A DNA stretch of 64,000 bases from Lobosporangium transversale (lineage: Eukaryota > Mortierellomycota > Mortierellomycetes > Mortierellales > Mortierellaceae): contig NW_019029029.1 in the NCBI RefSeq assembly GCF_002105155.1, positions 1-64,000 of the forward strand, given 5' to 3'. Shown here in pieces: positions 11,366-22,742 of the stretch. The first letter of the stretch is position 1. Each line of letters begins with the position of its first letter. A program made the translations under genes and the position numbers. The notes beneath the pieces are model-generated. The model made no database searches. It had not been told where the DNA came from and worked only from the letters and a program-made list of their open reading frames with translations.

Positions 11366-11396
11366 ATGTATACAGTACATTGTATACTGTATACAT
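11366..11396. repeat. 12-bp perfect inverted repeat
   Basis: ATGTATACAGTA and TACTGTATACAT flank a 7-nt spacer. The sequence is non-coding and of unknown role; it may be a binding palindrome or a cruciform-forming site. Confidence 0.7.
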
Positions 11397-12087
11397 CAGA
11401 CGGATGTTAAAAAAAAGAGAAATTAAAAACATGACAATGGCTGTGAATTTTCTGAGCCGCGCAGTCTACATGTATCATCCTCATGGTATATATCTACTTA
11501 TTAACAAACAAACAACAAACAACAAAAAAAAAAAAAAAAAGACCCATGTTTCCATGTTTATGTTATCAGCCAATGCATTGCATTGGTGGAGGTAAGAGGA
11601 AGGGTTCTTTGCATGGTTCTTATGCATATCCCTCATAGTCTACATTTGCATAACTGTGGACATGAATGATACCAAATGTCCACGGACATAAAAAAGATTA
11701 CTCTGTGCGACGAGATTTATACATGAACAGTAGTATACATTTGGACAAATACATTTGCCCCCACTTTCTTGTCCAATTGCTCTCTTTTTCCCAAAGCTTT
11801 TTGATTACAGTTATGGCATGTGCACATTATTCATTATTCATTGATGATGGGAGGCGAGGCAAAATGATGGAAAGTAGAACAATAAAAAAGCAATTGACAG
11901 TGACACAATGCTCTCAAATTAGACGTTTTTTAGTATCTGCCATTAGACAATATGGAACACTGGATGGACACAATGGGCATAAATGAAAGATGAAGGGAGA
12001 GAAAAGGAAAAGTAAGGGGAAAGAAAAGAAAAGAGGAAGAGAAGTGAGAGTGTTGAATAAATGTGAACGAATGTGTAGAATGAACAT

Positions 12088-12139
12088 GTGGATGTGCGTG
12101 GATGCGCGTGGATGTGTGGATGTGTGGATGTGTGGATGT
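12088..12139. repeat. GTGGATGT-type minisatellite
   Basis: About six copies of an 8-10 bp unit (GTGGATGTGT, with GCGC variants). Non-coding. Confidence 0.8.
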
Positions 12140-12785
12140 TTCAACAAACATACACACACTAGCCAACACGCCCAATATTCAATAGTGGCTATTTAGGCAT
12201 AGGTTTATATAAAGATCGATGGATTTTGCATTGCTCATGGGCCATCTCTATCCTCATGAAAATATGCATGTAAAAAACTTTACTTGGGTTGCCAGGCCAT
12301 GTTGTCGAGTGGAAAGACAGACACACATTCATACAAACTGAGCTGCTCTTCCTTTCCTTCCCATACAACCTTTACACCCTTCAAGTACAGTAACTGTGCA
12401 TCCTCCAACCACTCGAGAACATTGTAAACTCAAAATAGAATATGAAATATAAGAAAGCGCAACCGCAAAAAAAAAAAAGATCTGTTACTTTTCTTTCTTT
12501 GTATTGCATCTCATTTCAACCCTCCGCTCATTCTTCATTCTCATCTTGCTTTTACATTACAAACTCTTTATTTTTGATTTCGTGTTTATTTTTGTTTGTG
12601 TGTATCTGTCTATCTCGTTTTAATAACAGCCTTTAGTTCTTTTTTATTTTATTTTTTTACTCTTGTTCGCTCGTGCTAGCTGAGTGCTCCTCTTTTACTC
12701 CAACTACTCTGTTTTCAAGTCCTTCGGAAGAAAGGGCAGAACGTCCATCATTCCACTCTTCACTCTTGCCGCGCTGCTCCGCCAG

Positions 12786-14132
12786 ATGGTTACACCATCA
12801 TCTGGCGAACCCAGCAGTACTTCAATCAACACCATGGCTTCCTCCAATTACTCTTCCGACAGCATAAAACCCTCTGGTACTACTAGCTCTGGTATTACTC
12901 TTCCTCCTCCATCTTCTTTTTCTTCTTATTCCTCTTCATCATCATCTTCTCCTCTTTCATCATCACCATCACCACCGTCTTCATCACCATCTTCTTCTTC
13001 TTCTCCTGCTCCTTTGGGGCCAAAAGCGTCTTCCCCTTTCAAGGTTTTGATTGTGGGCGCAGGCGTTGGGGGATTAATGCTGGCCCTCTGTCTAGAACGA
13101 GCAGGAATCGATTATGTAGTCCTTGAAAGGATGTCACAACTTCCACTACCCAAATCATCGATTCAACTATCTTCCAACACGTTAAGAGCTATTGAGCAAT
13201 TAGGTTTGCTTGATGATATCTTGAAGATTTCAAAGCCTGTCTCAGCAGTCAAATTGCGAAAACATAATTTGTCTGTTGTTGGAAAGATCGATTTTACCTA
13301 TGTCAAAGAAAGGTAAAATATACGTCTATAAAAAAAAATTAAAAAAAAAAAAAAATTACGCCTTTTAAGGGAAGAGAGCACACTCTAGAGGAGGTATTTT
13401 AGTATTTTGACATTTTAGCATATTGTTGATATTCCGCTTTGTCTCTTAGATATGGTCACTACTCAATTCTTATCCTAAGAACAGAGTTTTGTCAAGTCCT
13501 TCTATCACAACTGCCACCAGAAAAGGTTCATTGGAACCGTTACGTTTTAGAGATTGTGAATGGTAACACAGGGGTGCAATGCCGATGTGCCAACGGCACG
13601 GTCGAGCAGGCCGACATTTTAGTTGGAGCAGATGGGTCTTATTCAGCCGTCCGACAAAACTTGTACAGAACCTTGCGGGAAAAGAATCTGTTACCTAAAT
13701 CGGATATGGAGCCTCTCAAATATACTGCCAACACTCTTATCGGAATTACTAACCCACTGGATCTGGAAAAATATCCTGCTGCAGGGGCGCGGTTCAGTGA
13801 AGTCAACATTGTGGCTGGCAAGGATTCTCCTTATACATTATGGGTTTCTCCTACGCCCGGAAACAGGGTTGCTTGGTCCGTTGGTGGAGACTTGTTGACA
13901 CCAGAAGGAAGTGCTAATGCTAACTTTAAACAGTCGGAATTTGGGCCGGAAGCTGTTGATGCCGCGTGTGCGCTGGTCCAGGATTTGGAACTTCCTTGGG
14001 GTGGAACATTGGCTGATATGATCGAGCACACCAGAAGAGATTTTATTACAAAGGTCATGGTTGAAGAGAAACATTACAAGACGTGGCATCATGGACGCTC
14101 AGTGCTCATTGGTGAAGGTAGGCAAGCACAGA

Positions 14133-14163
<31 letters not shown>

Positions 14164-14708
14164 GACAAATCATACAAATGTTAACATTTTTTATTATATT
14201 TTATTCGATTGGGTGGAAATGATCGGCAAATTCTATAGCATGCCACAAGGTAAGACAAAGTGGAGAACGTTTTAGCATCAAGCAAATCCATTTCTGTCCA
14301 TTGACAAAATCCTGTTATCTCCATCGACACTCTTTTTTTTTTTTTTTTTTTTTTTTGCAGTTTATACCTTACTCTGGACAAGGCGCAGAGCAAGCAATTC
14401 TGGATGTGATCTCCTTGGTCAACCTTCTCTACAAGATCAATGATAATCCTTGTCATAACGACTTTTGTAATGCATTTGAAGCGTATTACCAGGAGCGCAG
14501 TCCTAATGCCAAGAATGCGGTTGAGGTCTCCCATTTCATGTCTCATCTGATGAATACTCAGGGGTTTTCTGCTGATGTAAAACGGAAGGTTCTGTTCAAC
14601 CTCCCAGAATGGGTCAAAAATTCAGCACTTGACAAGATTCAAGTTCGACCCTTGTTAGATTTCTTACCGGCGGTGGAGAATCGTGGACTGAAAAAGGCTA
14701 CGAGATAA
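12786..14708 (+). CDS. FAD-dependent monooxygenase (PF01494-type)
   Basis: This is a flavoprotein hydroxylase of the aromatic-ring/UbiH-like group; the substrate is unknown. Exons are 12786-13312, 13450-14117, 14239-14249 and 14361-14708 (517 residues). A Ser/Pro-rich leader of about 80 residues precedes the FAD-binding motif VLIVGAGVGGLMLALCLERAG. The DG motif is DILVGADGSYSAVR. The third FAD motif GEACHKFIPYSGQGAEQAILD is complete only if an 11-nt exon (CATGCCACAAG, 14239-14249) is included between a 121-nt and a 111-nt intron, both with poly-T tracts. A later in-frame ATG at 12834, in better context (ACCATGG), could be the true start. No neighbouring gene suggests a pathway. Confidence 0.9.
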
Positions 14709-15408
14709 ATACCTCCTCCTTCTGATATTAAGGGAGAAAAGGAAGGGGAAGGAACGGAGCAGAAGGAATAGAGAGAGGAGGTGATGGTGGTAAAATGAGT
14801 TTAATACCTTGTAACATTTTTTTTTTTTTTTTTTTTTTTTTTTTCGCCGATCCCTTTTTTGTTGGCACTCAAGCCATGTTCTTTTATATCTTAATGTGCC
14901 TGAAGAGTTCAAGGCTGTTCTTTTTTTTTATTTTTTATATCGCATACATCCTACATATCCCTTTTCATTCCGTGTAAAATAATAATTTCAAAATTCATTT
15001 ACAAAAAAAAAAAGTAATAAAATAAAAATGGCAAGTTACCAATAAAGCGCCTTTTATCTTATAATAGCAGTTTCTATCAAGCAGATCTTTTAAACTATGT
15101 GTCTCCTTCTCTTGGTATTGATACCACCAATCGACTTCGCACAAACACAGGCCACAACCGGCACATTAGGAAAACCTATCATGATGATATGAATCAAATC
15201 CTCCTTTGCAGAAGCAGTCCATTCTTTTATGGTTATATCACGCGCACCACGCGCTTGGTCCGAGCATCACTCTGTCCTACTGTTCTTGTAATGCAGGTTT
15301 TTTCTATCTCTCTCTCTCTCTCTCTTTTTTTTTTTTTTTTTTTCTTCTTCTTCTTTCTTTCATCCTCACCCTCCTCTGTCATATTTTGTCCTTCTCCATC
15401 CTCATCCA
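14709..15408. other. intergenic region
   Basis: It contains a T28 tract near 14817 and a TC-dinucleotide plus T-tract leader near 15310-15350, just upstream of the next start. Nothing coding was seen. Confidence 0.6.
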
Positions 15409-18400
15409 ATGATTGAAACAATGCTTCCAAAAACAAAGGCATCTTTAGTGGCTAGTCGATTACCACACGAACTACTCGTCAAAATTTTTTATAACTTGGA
15501 GCAACCACCTCATCATCGCTATCATTACTCTTCTTCCTCCTCTCTATGCCCCGGCGCTGCTTCAACATCCCTCACATCGGGATGCTCTGATATCCTTGCA
15601 TGCGCACTTGTTTGTCAAGACTGTAAGAGATTGGAAAAAAATCCATAATTGACCGACGAATAAAATACTCATTCCATTTTCCTTATCATGTTAACTAATA
15701 TTTTATGGCTAATATGCACCATACCGAAATATCTCCTTTTATTTAGGGTACTACGCTGCTATGGATACATTATGGCGAGAGGTCAATCCTCCGAGTGTAG
15801 AATCATTTGTCTACTTTAGTAGAGTACTCAATCCAACGTTCTTGTTTACAAAAGAGCCTTCTCTCCCTTCCCAGTACAAGGTTCAATATGTCAATGGTTC
15901 GCCAACAAGAGCTGTTGCTATGAAGCAGGAGCAGGAACAGGAGCAGGAACAGGAGCAGAAGCAGAAGCAGAAGCAGGAACATGAGCAGGGTCAGGATCAG
16001 GAGAGTGATCGATATCAACATAAAAATCAGCATCAACAAGGTCTTTTCAAAGGAAAGCAAAGATCATCTGAATACAAAAACAGCAAGTCGGGTCCATCTT
16101 TATCCTCGACTACAATGACGACCTTATTTTCTTTGTCATCTCTACAGCATCCATCCTCTCCAGGTACAGTTTTTTTTCCTTCTTTGCAAGGATCCTATTA
16201 CTGCTACGATGAACAAAAAAAGAAAAGGAAGGAAACATGAGAAGTCAAAGTGATAGTTGAATAGGAGGGGAATAAAAAATAAAGGGACAGGGACAGGGAA
16301 AGGGACAGGGACAGGGGGAGGCAGGGGTAGGGACGAAATTGTATTTCGCCCTCATACCTTTATTTGAGGAACAATAGAAGCTTTATTTGGGTGACCTACT
16401 TTGGGTCAATATGAAATATGCTTGTTTGTTTGTTTCCTTTATTAAAAGGCAACATCTCGGCCTTGTGCTCTGGCGCTTTGATACTTGATGAGAATTCAAG
16501 TTTATTTGCCTTGTCACGTTCAACCTCGGAAATGAAAAAAGGAACAGTAACAATGCCAGACATGATCCCAAAACCCATTGTCCATTTTGTTCCAAGTGTA
16601 ACTACATGATTGTATAAAGACATTATCTCTGTCAACAGGCCTATGGGAAAATAAAAAATGTTCTGGCGCTCATGAAAATTAAGCACCACATGACACCTGT
16701 GTGGGAGGCAAACGCTTGGGTCCCTTTTGTGTGTACCCCACAACACTTTAGACAGTTCCAGGTTGCACCAACTTTAAAAGAAAAAAAAATTGTGTCCACT
16801 TTTATACATTCGTGTTTATATCCATAGTCATATGGCATTCACTTCCTCCCAGTGTCGGCTGCATCGTCTGCCCGGGACAAAAAAAATTACAACCGGTCAA
16901 ATGCAGAATGAAATGGAAGCTAATTTGTTTTTCTTTCATGTGCCCATATTTTATTGCCCTCGATAGGTCCTATTGGTTATGCGGGAAAGGGGTATGTTCG
17001 GTCGTTTTCGCTTGCAGGGACAACAGATTGCAGAACACCACGGCCTTTCCCCTACCTTCCATCTTGTGTTATGGATCATCACCTCATCGCCATATCTGAC
17101 TTTTTGACTCATCTTACCTCGCTCTCATTATCTCATTGTGCTGCGCTCACTGATATGGCTGTTATCCAGATGATCACAGCATCGTCACCATATCTTCAAC
17201 AAATCGACTTGACAGGGTGTCGACTCATTACTAATATTACTGTCGAAGTCATTGCGCAGTTGTGCGGGCATCAATTAGAAGATCTATCCTTACAAGGGTG
17301 TGGGATGCTCACAGACGATGCTATTGAAAAGCTTACCAGGCACTGTACTCGCTTACAAAAGATTAATGTTGTACGATGTCCACGACTTGGAGACCGATCA
17401 TTGATGGCATTACTCCGGGCATCGGGTCGAATGACACAATCAACCTCGTCGCTATCAAAAATTCGGACTAGGAGTGCAAGATTGACAAAGTTAGGTATTG
17501 CAGGTTGCCGTAGTATCACTATGAGTGGACTGATGGCAATTGCAGCCCATCTAACCATAGGAGGATCGGAAATAGAGGCAGAGACGCAACAGCAAGAAGA
17601 AGCTTTTTACAATCATTCAACGTCATCACGATCGCCACCGCCGCCGCTGTCGTCGTCCTTAGTATCTCTGGAATTCTCCTGTCCTGTTTTCAAGGTCGCA
17701 TCTAAAAACCAACAAACAGGACATCCTGTGTTGGCCAATGGGGCTTCGATGCTCAATAATACCCGCAGCCAGGCAAGGAGGTTTTTCCAGACACTTCCTA
17801 CAACATTGAGGGAAATTATCATACATGATGCCCATATGTTAAGTCAAGACGATATTATCTGCCTTATAGACAGGGTGGGACACAGCTTAAAGACTCTTCG
17901 ACTTGATAATGCCAACTCGCTCAATTCTGAAACATTGGGCCACATTCTGGCAACCTGTCCTGAATTAACAAATCTCTGCATCCCGCGGGCTACTTGGTTA
18001 AATGACGCCGGAGTAACTCAGCTCATTCAAGCTAAATGCGCACAGTCTCTTGTGGAGTTGGACATCAGTGCCTGTCATGCTTTAACGGACGAATGCTTAA
18101 TCAAGTTAGCAACCGCAGACGCCTTTGACCAGCCTCACACTACCACTCTCTATGACACTGCTAGCATTAACTCCTCATTCCCGTCATCAATACCCCCTTC
18201 CATATCGTTATCATCATCTCCGCGAGCTTCTAAAGGAAAAGAAGTTCTTGTAGGAGCATCGACGTCAACGGATATATTTTTGAATAACGTTTTTCCAAAC
18301 CTTCAACGACTGAACTTATCATATAACGACAAGTTGACATTGGCCGGCATCATCCCGTTAGCGATGTCATTGAAAAACTTATGTTCTCTGGATGTATCCT

Positions 18401-20076
18401 TTTGTGGTGAGGGCATTACCAGGCCATGGGATTCATCATTAAAGCGCATTAGAGCTGTTTTAGGCTCGGTAAGGGGTAGGTCTACTTATGGCCAATACGC
18501 CGATATCCTAAAGAAGGAAGAAGAGGGCTCATCTTCAGATAGTAGCTTATCTGGAGACGAAGAGTCTTTATACTCATGGGAACTTTCGCATCAACAGCAG
18601 GAGCAGCAACGAAAACACCAAGTTCAAAAACAATATATGCTATCGAGCGTTTCACTAAGAGCTCAGCAGTCCCTACCTGAAACCACGCAACAGCGCCTAC
18701 AACTAACTCTAGTTTCTGCCGAAGCCATTCCATCATCGGAAGCAGTACCAGTGCCAGTGTCGGTGCCAGTGCCAGTGCCGAGCCGCCGAGGTTTGGGACA
18801 TTATGTAGGGCCGCTACTCAGTTGCCCTGAGACGGTTAGTAGTGTATCTCTTGCTCCCGCGACTGCTCTTCAATCGCTACAACAGGATTTAACTCTGGGA
18901 AATCACTCAACTCAGGGACAAGAGAGGGAAGAGGAGGAACACCAACATGTCCGTCGTCGATCATCTGCATCATCAACGACCTCTACATCCTCTATATCGT
19001 CAGCATCATCCAGCTCTTCTTCTTCTTCTTTATCATCGACGGCTCTCTCCACCTCCTCTTCTTCATCGAGTGGTTGTATACATCCCGGATCATTTTCATC
19101 AGTCTCATCCTTGAATTCTTCTTTAAAGAATAAGCAGCTACAATCACCATCACCAATTCAAGGGAGTCGAAGCCAAAAACAGCAACGTTTACAAAGAGCA
19201 TCATTGTCCAGAGTAGCTCTAGTAAGCCGTTATGATGTTATTGAAAGGGCTCCTCGCCATGTAGGTTTACCTGTCAGCTTTTTTGCTGATTCTTGGTTTA
19301 CACCTCACCATCATCACCAACTTCAGGAGCTGCAGCAAATACAACGGCGAGTACTAGAGGCGCAACTCAATGCAGCAGCAATAACCATTCACCATGTAGG
19401 AAATAACCCAGGAGCACCAGTAGTAATGAATGGCGCTGGGGCAGAAGCAGGGGCAGGCACAGTTACAGTAGCAGAGGCTATTGATGGAAGCTCTACTGCT
19501 GTACCCATACTTCCAACGGAGTATATGGACCATCCTATTATGGGAGCACCTCGGATTGGGGTAGCCACTATGGGCTTTGGAGGTCGCGGTGGCCGCATTG
19601 GCCGTGGTATAGCAACCAATAACCAAACATTCATACGGAACAATTCTCGTCTTCATCCTCGCCAACAACAACAACAACAGCAACAGCAGCAAAGAATAGT
19701 ATCATCCGATGATTTTGAGATGCAAGAGTTGAGTGAGAATTTTACTAGGAGCATGCGTCTTGAGCCAATAGCAGCAACAGAAATGGATGACACAGAGACT
19801 ATTACTATGAATGCTATGGCAACTACTGCTGCTACTCCTACTCTACGTCGTCACCACCATCGACAATATCAACATCCACGCATGCTACAACATCGTGGTA
19901 CCATTTACAGTAGAGGATCCCTCACTAGTAACAGCAATAACAATGACAATAACAACAGTAGTAGTAGTAGTAGTGGTAGTAGTGGTAGCTATAATTGTGG
20001 CCACGCTTTCATGGGGTACTGTGAAATCTCTTCATGGGGATTATCGAAATTAAAAGAAGAATGGAGTAGGATTTGA
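15409..20076 (+). CDS. large F-box / leucine-rich repeat protein
   Basis: This is a putative substrate-recognition subunit of an SCF ubiquitin ligase. Exons are 15409-15622, 15747-16163 and 16967-20076, giving 1246 residues. The F-box is near the N-terminus: RLPHELLVKIFYNL, then after a His/Ser loop ILACALVCQDWYYAAMDTLW, split by the first intron. A Gln/Glu/Lys repeat follows. AMN1-type Cys-containing LRRs begin near residue 240 (LTSLSLSHCAALTD, LQQIDLTGCRLIT, LEDLSLQGCGMLTD) and return at about 490-660 (LVELDISACHALTD, LQRLNLSYNDKLT). The C-terminal half is Ser-, Gln- and His-rich and probably disordered. The second intron is unusually long (803 nt) and holds a G-rich repeat. The domain call is firm; the join across the long intron rests on frame continuity and an ATAG acceptor. 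Confidence 0.85.
16284..16334 (+). repeat. GGGACA repeat, G-quadruplex-capable
   Basis: At least six GGG runs spaced by ACA, AAA or similar lie on the sense strand of the 803-nt intron of the F-box gene. The pattern meets the usual four-run G-quadruplex criterion. Confidence 0.75.
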
Positions 20077-20479
20077 GATACATAATAAAACAAGATTTAT
20101 ACTGCTTTAAGATACTTGTGCTAAGATATGGTACATGAATGAGAAGCAATTGGAAGTATATACATTTGAATGTACATGTGTACTCATAACCCCAGTCTGA
20201 TTCTATCCACTTTTTTTTGTGCTGCATTTCAAAAACGTTGAAGATGTTGGCCAACCAAATAAGCATGCCCAGTTTTTATTTGTCAGACACAACTCTAGCT
20301 CTTTACTCTAACGTGGTTACACGCCAACTCCCACGTTCCTCACGCGAGACTTTAGACACGCTAGATAATTTAAAGAGATATGTTTTTATATATATATATA
20401 CTATTCAACATGAATGCTCATTCTTTTGTATACCCTTGTTTTTTACCCACACATAATTTAGATGGCGACTATGACGATA

Positions 20480-20711
20480 GAGTCTTCACCAGAAAGTCGT
20501 AAACAAATATATTTTTAAAGTACTCAATTTGAATTAATATTTGCAAAAACACAATTTTAAGTATGAAGCTTGAAAAGCAGATATTTCTTTGAATTAGATA
20601 AAATAGAAAAATTTTATTTTTCTCAAATTCTTGATGTCCAAAAAGGGAACTATTCTATTCAATATAAAAACGTGACAAATATATTTGTTTACGACTTTTT
20701 GGCGAGGACTC
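20480..20711. mobile_element. 232-bp MITE with TA target duplication
   Basis: Terminal inverted repeats of about 33 bp read GAGTCYTCRCCARAAAGTCG, then TAAACAAATATAT, at both ends. TA dinucleotides flank the element exactly (20478-20479 and 20712-20713). The AT-rich interior codes for nothing. TIR sequence and TA sites suggest a non-autonomous Tc1/mariner-type element, of a different family from the one at 10309. Confidence 0.85.
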
Positions 20712-22742
20712 TATCAACAATGCAAAACACTAAAAAAAAAAAAAAAAACTGCTATGTATATAATATACACATGTCTGTTGAGGCTTCTTTTCCCTCTTTT
20801 TTGATGGTTGAATGCTCCATATTGAATGGGCACACAAGATGCTTCTGTTTCCTTGATGGAAAGAAAGATGGTCAAGGTGATCTTGTTGTACAACTCATCC
20901 CTAATCCTTAATTACTGCTTGATAAAATGGGAGAGATGGAAGAACTGCTTTGTTCGCTTGCTGACTGGCTTTGTGCATATTTTCCGTTAGACCAAGCGTG
21001 CATGGAGTGCATGTGAGACAACCCGCCCTTACTACATCTTATTTTCATCCATTCGGAAAGGAAATAATCGTCAGTAAATCAAAATAAAAAGGGCTCAATT
21101 GACATTGGCAAAAAACGCGGCGCTTTGGACATGTCACCAACGATATAATAACAATAATATGCACTATAACACTGCAAGTTTTTTTTTTTTTTTATTTTTA
21201 TTTTTTTGACAACTGGGGCCCACGAGGTTGTGAAGGTTTATTAGGATTGGACTCTATAAATGGAATGCCCTATTGCTAGAGGTGCAAATAAAGCGGCCTA
21301 TGATAACCTGTCTTGGCTACATCGTGGTACGGTCTACCATACGGCATTTCTATTCACAAACCATACTGCCTACCTGGCTTGTTGTGCACAAAAGCCATCT
21401 ACCCATAGCCATCAAACTTAAAAAAAAAAAAAAAAAAAAAAAAAAGAAATTCTTCAAGCCGTTCTATAAATGACAATTCCAACTATTGCTGATAGGTATT
21501 AAGAAATTACCTCTGTTACGGCTATAGCGTTCCAAGAGCTTCAGCTTGTCTTTGGAATAGAAAGGCAAAGAAACCAAAAAAGAGCGCTTGCATTTCTTGG
21601 ATGGAAGATCTTCTTTATTATTGTCTCCTGACAATAAAAGTATGGTACTTATTTTTTCTACAGAATGCATATCCAAGCTTCTTTCTCGTAGATCACAATC
21701 ACTATTGCGGTGCTTTCCTAGTTGGATACGGATGAGGAAGCAACATATGCCCGATAGAATGAGAAAGTAAAAGCTGATGTGGTTTTCTGTAACATCGATC
21801 ATAATATACACCGTATAGGTGCATCCTGGAAAAAAAAAAAAAATGGAAAAAAAACCCTCGACCAGGGCGGTTCTCGCTTTTTCCATGGCTGCATCATGCT
21901 GATCTGGAAAAAAACAAAAAAAAAGCTTTGACTCAAGTGCCGTGGTCTGAATTTTCGTGGGTAGGGGATCCAGCCAATCAATGTTGAGAATGTGTACATC
22001 TGGACAGAAAGCTCTCAATTTATACGTCAATTTAATAACGCTTATTCTCAAAAGATATGCTTAGGTTAGGTCGAGGGAACTCATTGACTTCAATCTTCGG
22101 GCTCAGGCGACTATAACCGTGGGTAATGACCCTATCAGCGTGTGTGCTGACAGGGCATGGCCACAGCAAGAGCATCGTAGTGCAGCTTAGACAACTAAAA
22201 AATGTGCACAAGGGAACAACCCTGCATGTTGATTGGCAGGCAACAGGTGGCACCAACAAGAAGAGCGAATCAAAAAATGTCATGGAGTCCTTCATCATTT
22301 GGCATATGGATGGGCACGATGATCGTAATTTCCTGCTCTTCTTTTGTAAGCAGAACATTAGTTGACTTTTTAGTTTGCTCTCATCATTCATAAAAGTTAA
22401 AAAGTAAAGGAAGCTCTCGATTCTTTATCAAAAAGGGCACGTTCATCCGTTGTTGGGCCGAGCTGGCCATTCACATTTGAAAGAAGCATCTCCGTCCACA
22501 AAAAGTGCTCATCCTTGCCGCACTTGCCCTGAACTACGGAAGAACAATGACATATATACTGACATACTTTAACCTTGACTTTCCAGAATATAAATACTCA
22601 AGGAACGCTCACTTTTTGCTGTTGATTCCTCAGTCCACCAACTCCTAAGACAACTTTCACCCGATTTTTTTCTTCCTTCCTTCTTTCCTCCCTTCTTTCC
22701 TCCCTTCTTCTCTTCCTCCTTCTGCATCTATCTTGCTATAAA
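20712..22742. other. non-coding region with an unassigned minus-strand ORF
   Basis: No gene is recognised. A minus-strand open frame of 195 codons (22051-21464) reads partly like protein (PDVHILNIDWLDPLP, then RSLDMHSVEKISTILLLSG) but contains poly-Phe runs from T tracts and lacks clear splice structure; it may be a remnant. A-tracts lie at about 21421-21445. The last 80 bases before the phosphatase start are CT-rich. Confidence 0.4.
22589..22596 (+). promoter_or_regulatory. TATA box of the alkaline phosphatase gene
   Basis: TATAAATA lies 147 bp upstream of the phosphatase ATG and is followed by a long CT-rich leader (about 22660-22730) typical of strongly expressed fungal promoters. Confidence 0.5.

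Larger units (their letters stand above)
9680..12785. other. 3-kb non-coding region
   Basis: No gene is recognised. The stretch contains a MITE (10309-10553), an A29 tract (10990-11018), a T33 tract (11096-11128), a palindrome (11366-11396) and a GTGGATGT minisatellite (12088-12139). The last few hundred bases are pyrimidine-rich, as expected of the leader of the monooxygenase gene. Confidence 0.6.

Noticed and set aside
12684-12785. Upstream extension of the monooxygenase from 12684
   Set aside because: That start is GTG. In a fungus the first in-frame ATG (12786) or the better-context ATG at 12834 is preferred.
22032-22391. Minus-strand 119-codon ORF
   Set aside because: It has no conserved pattern, an overlapping plus-strand ORF of equal quality, and no splice support.
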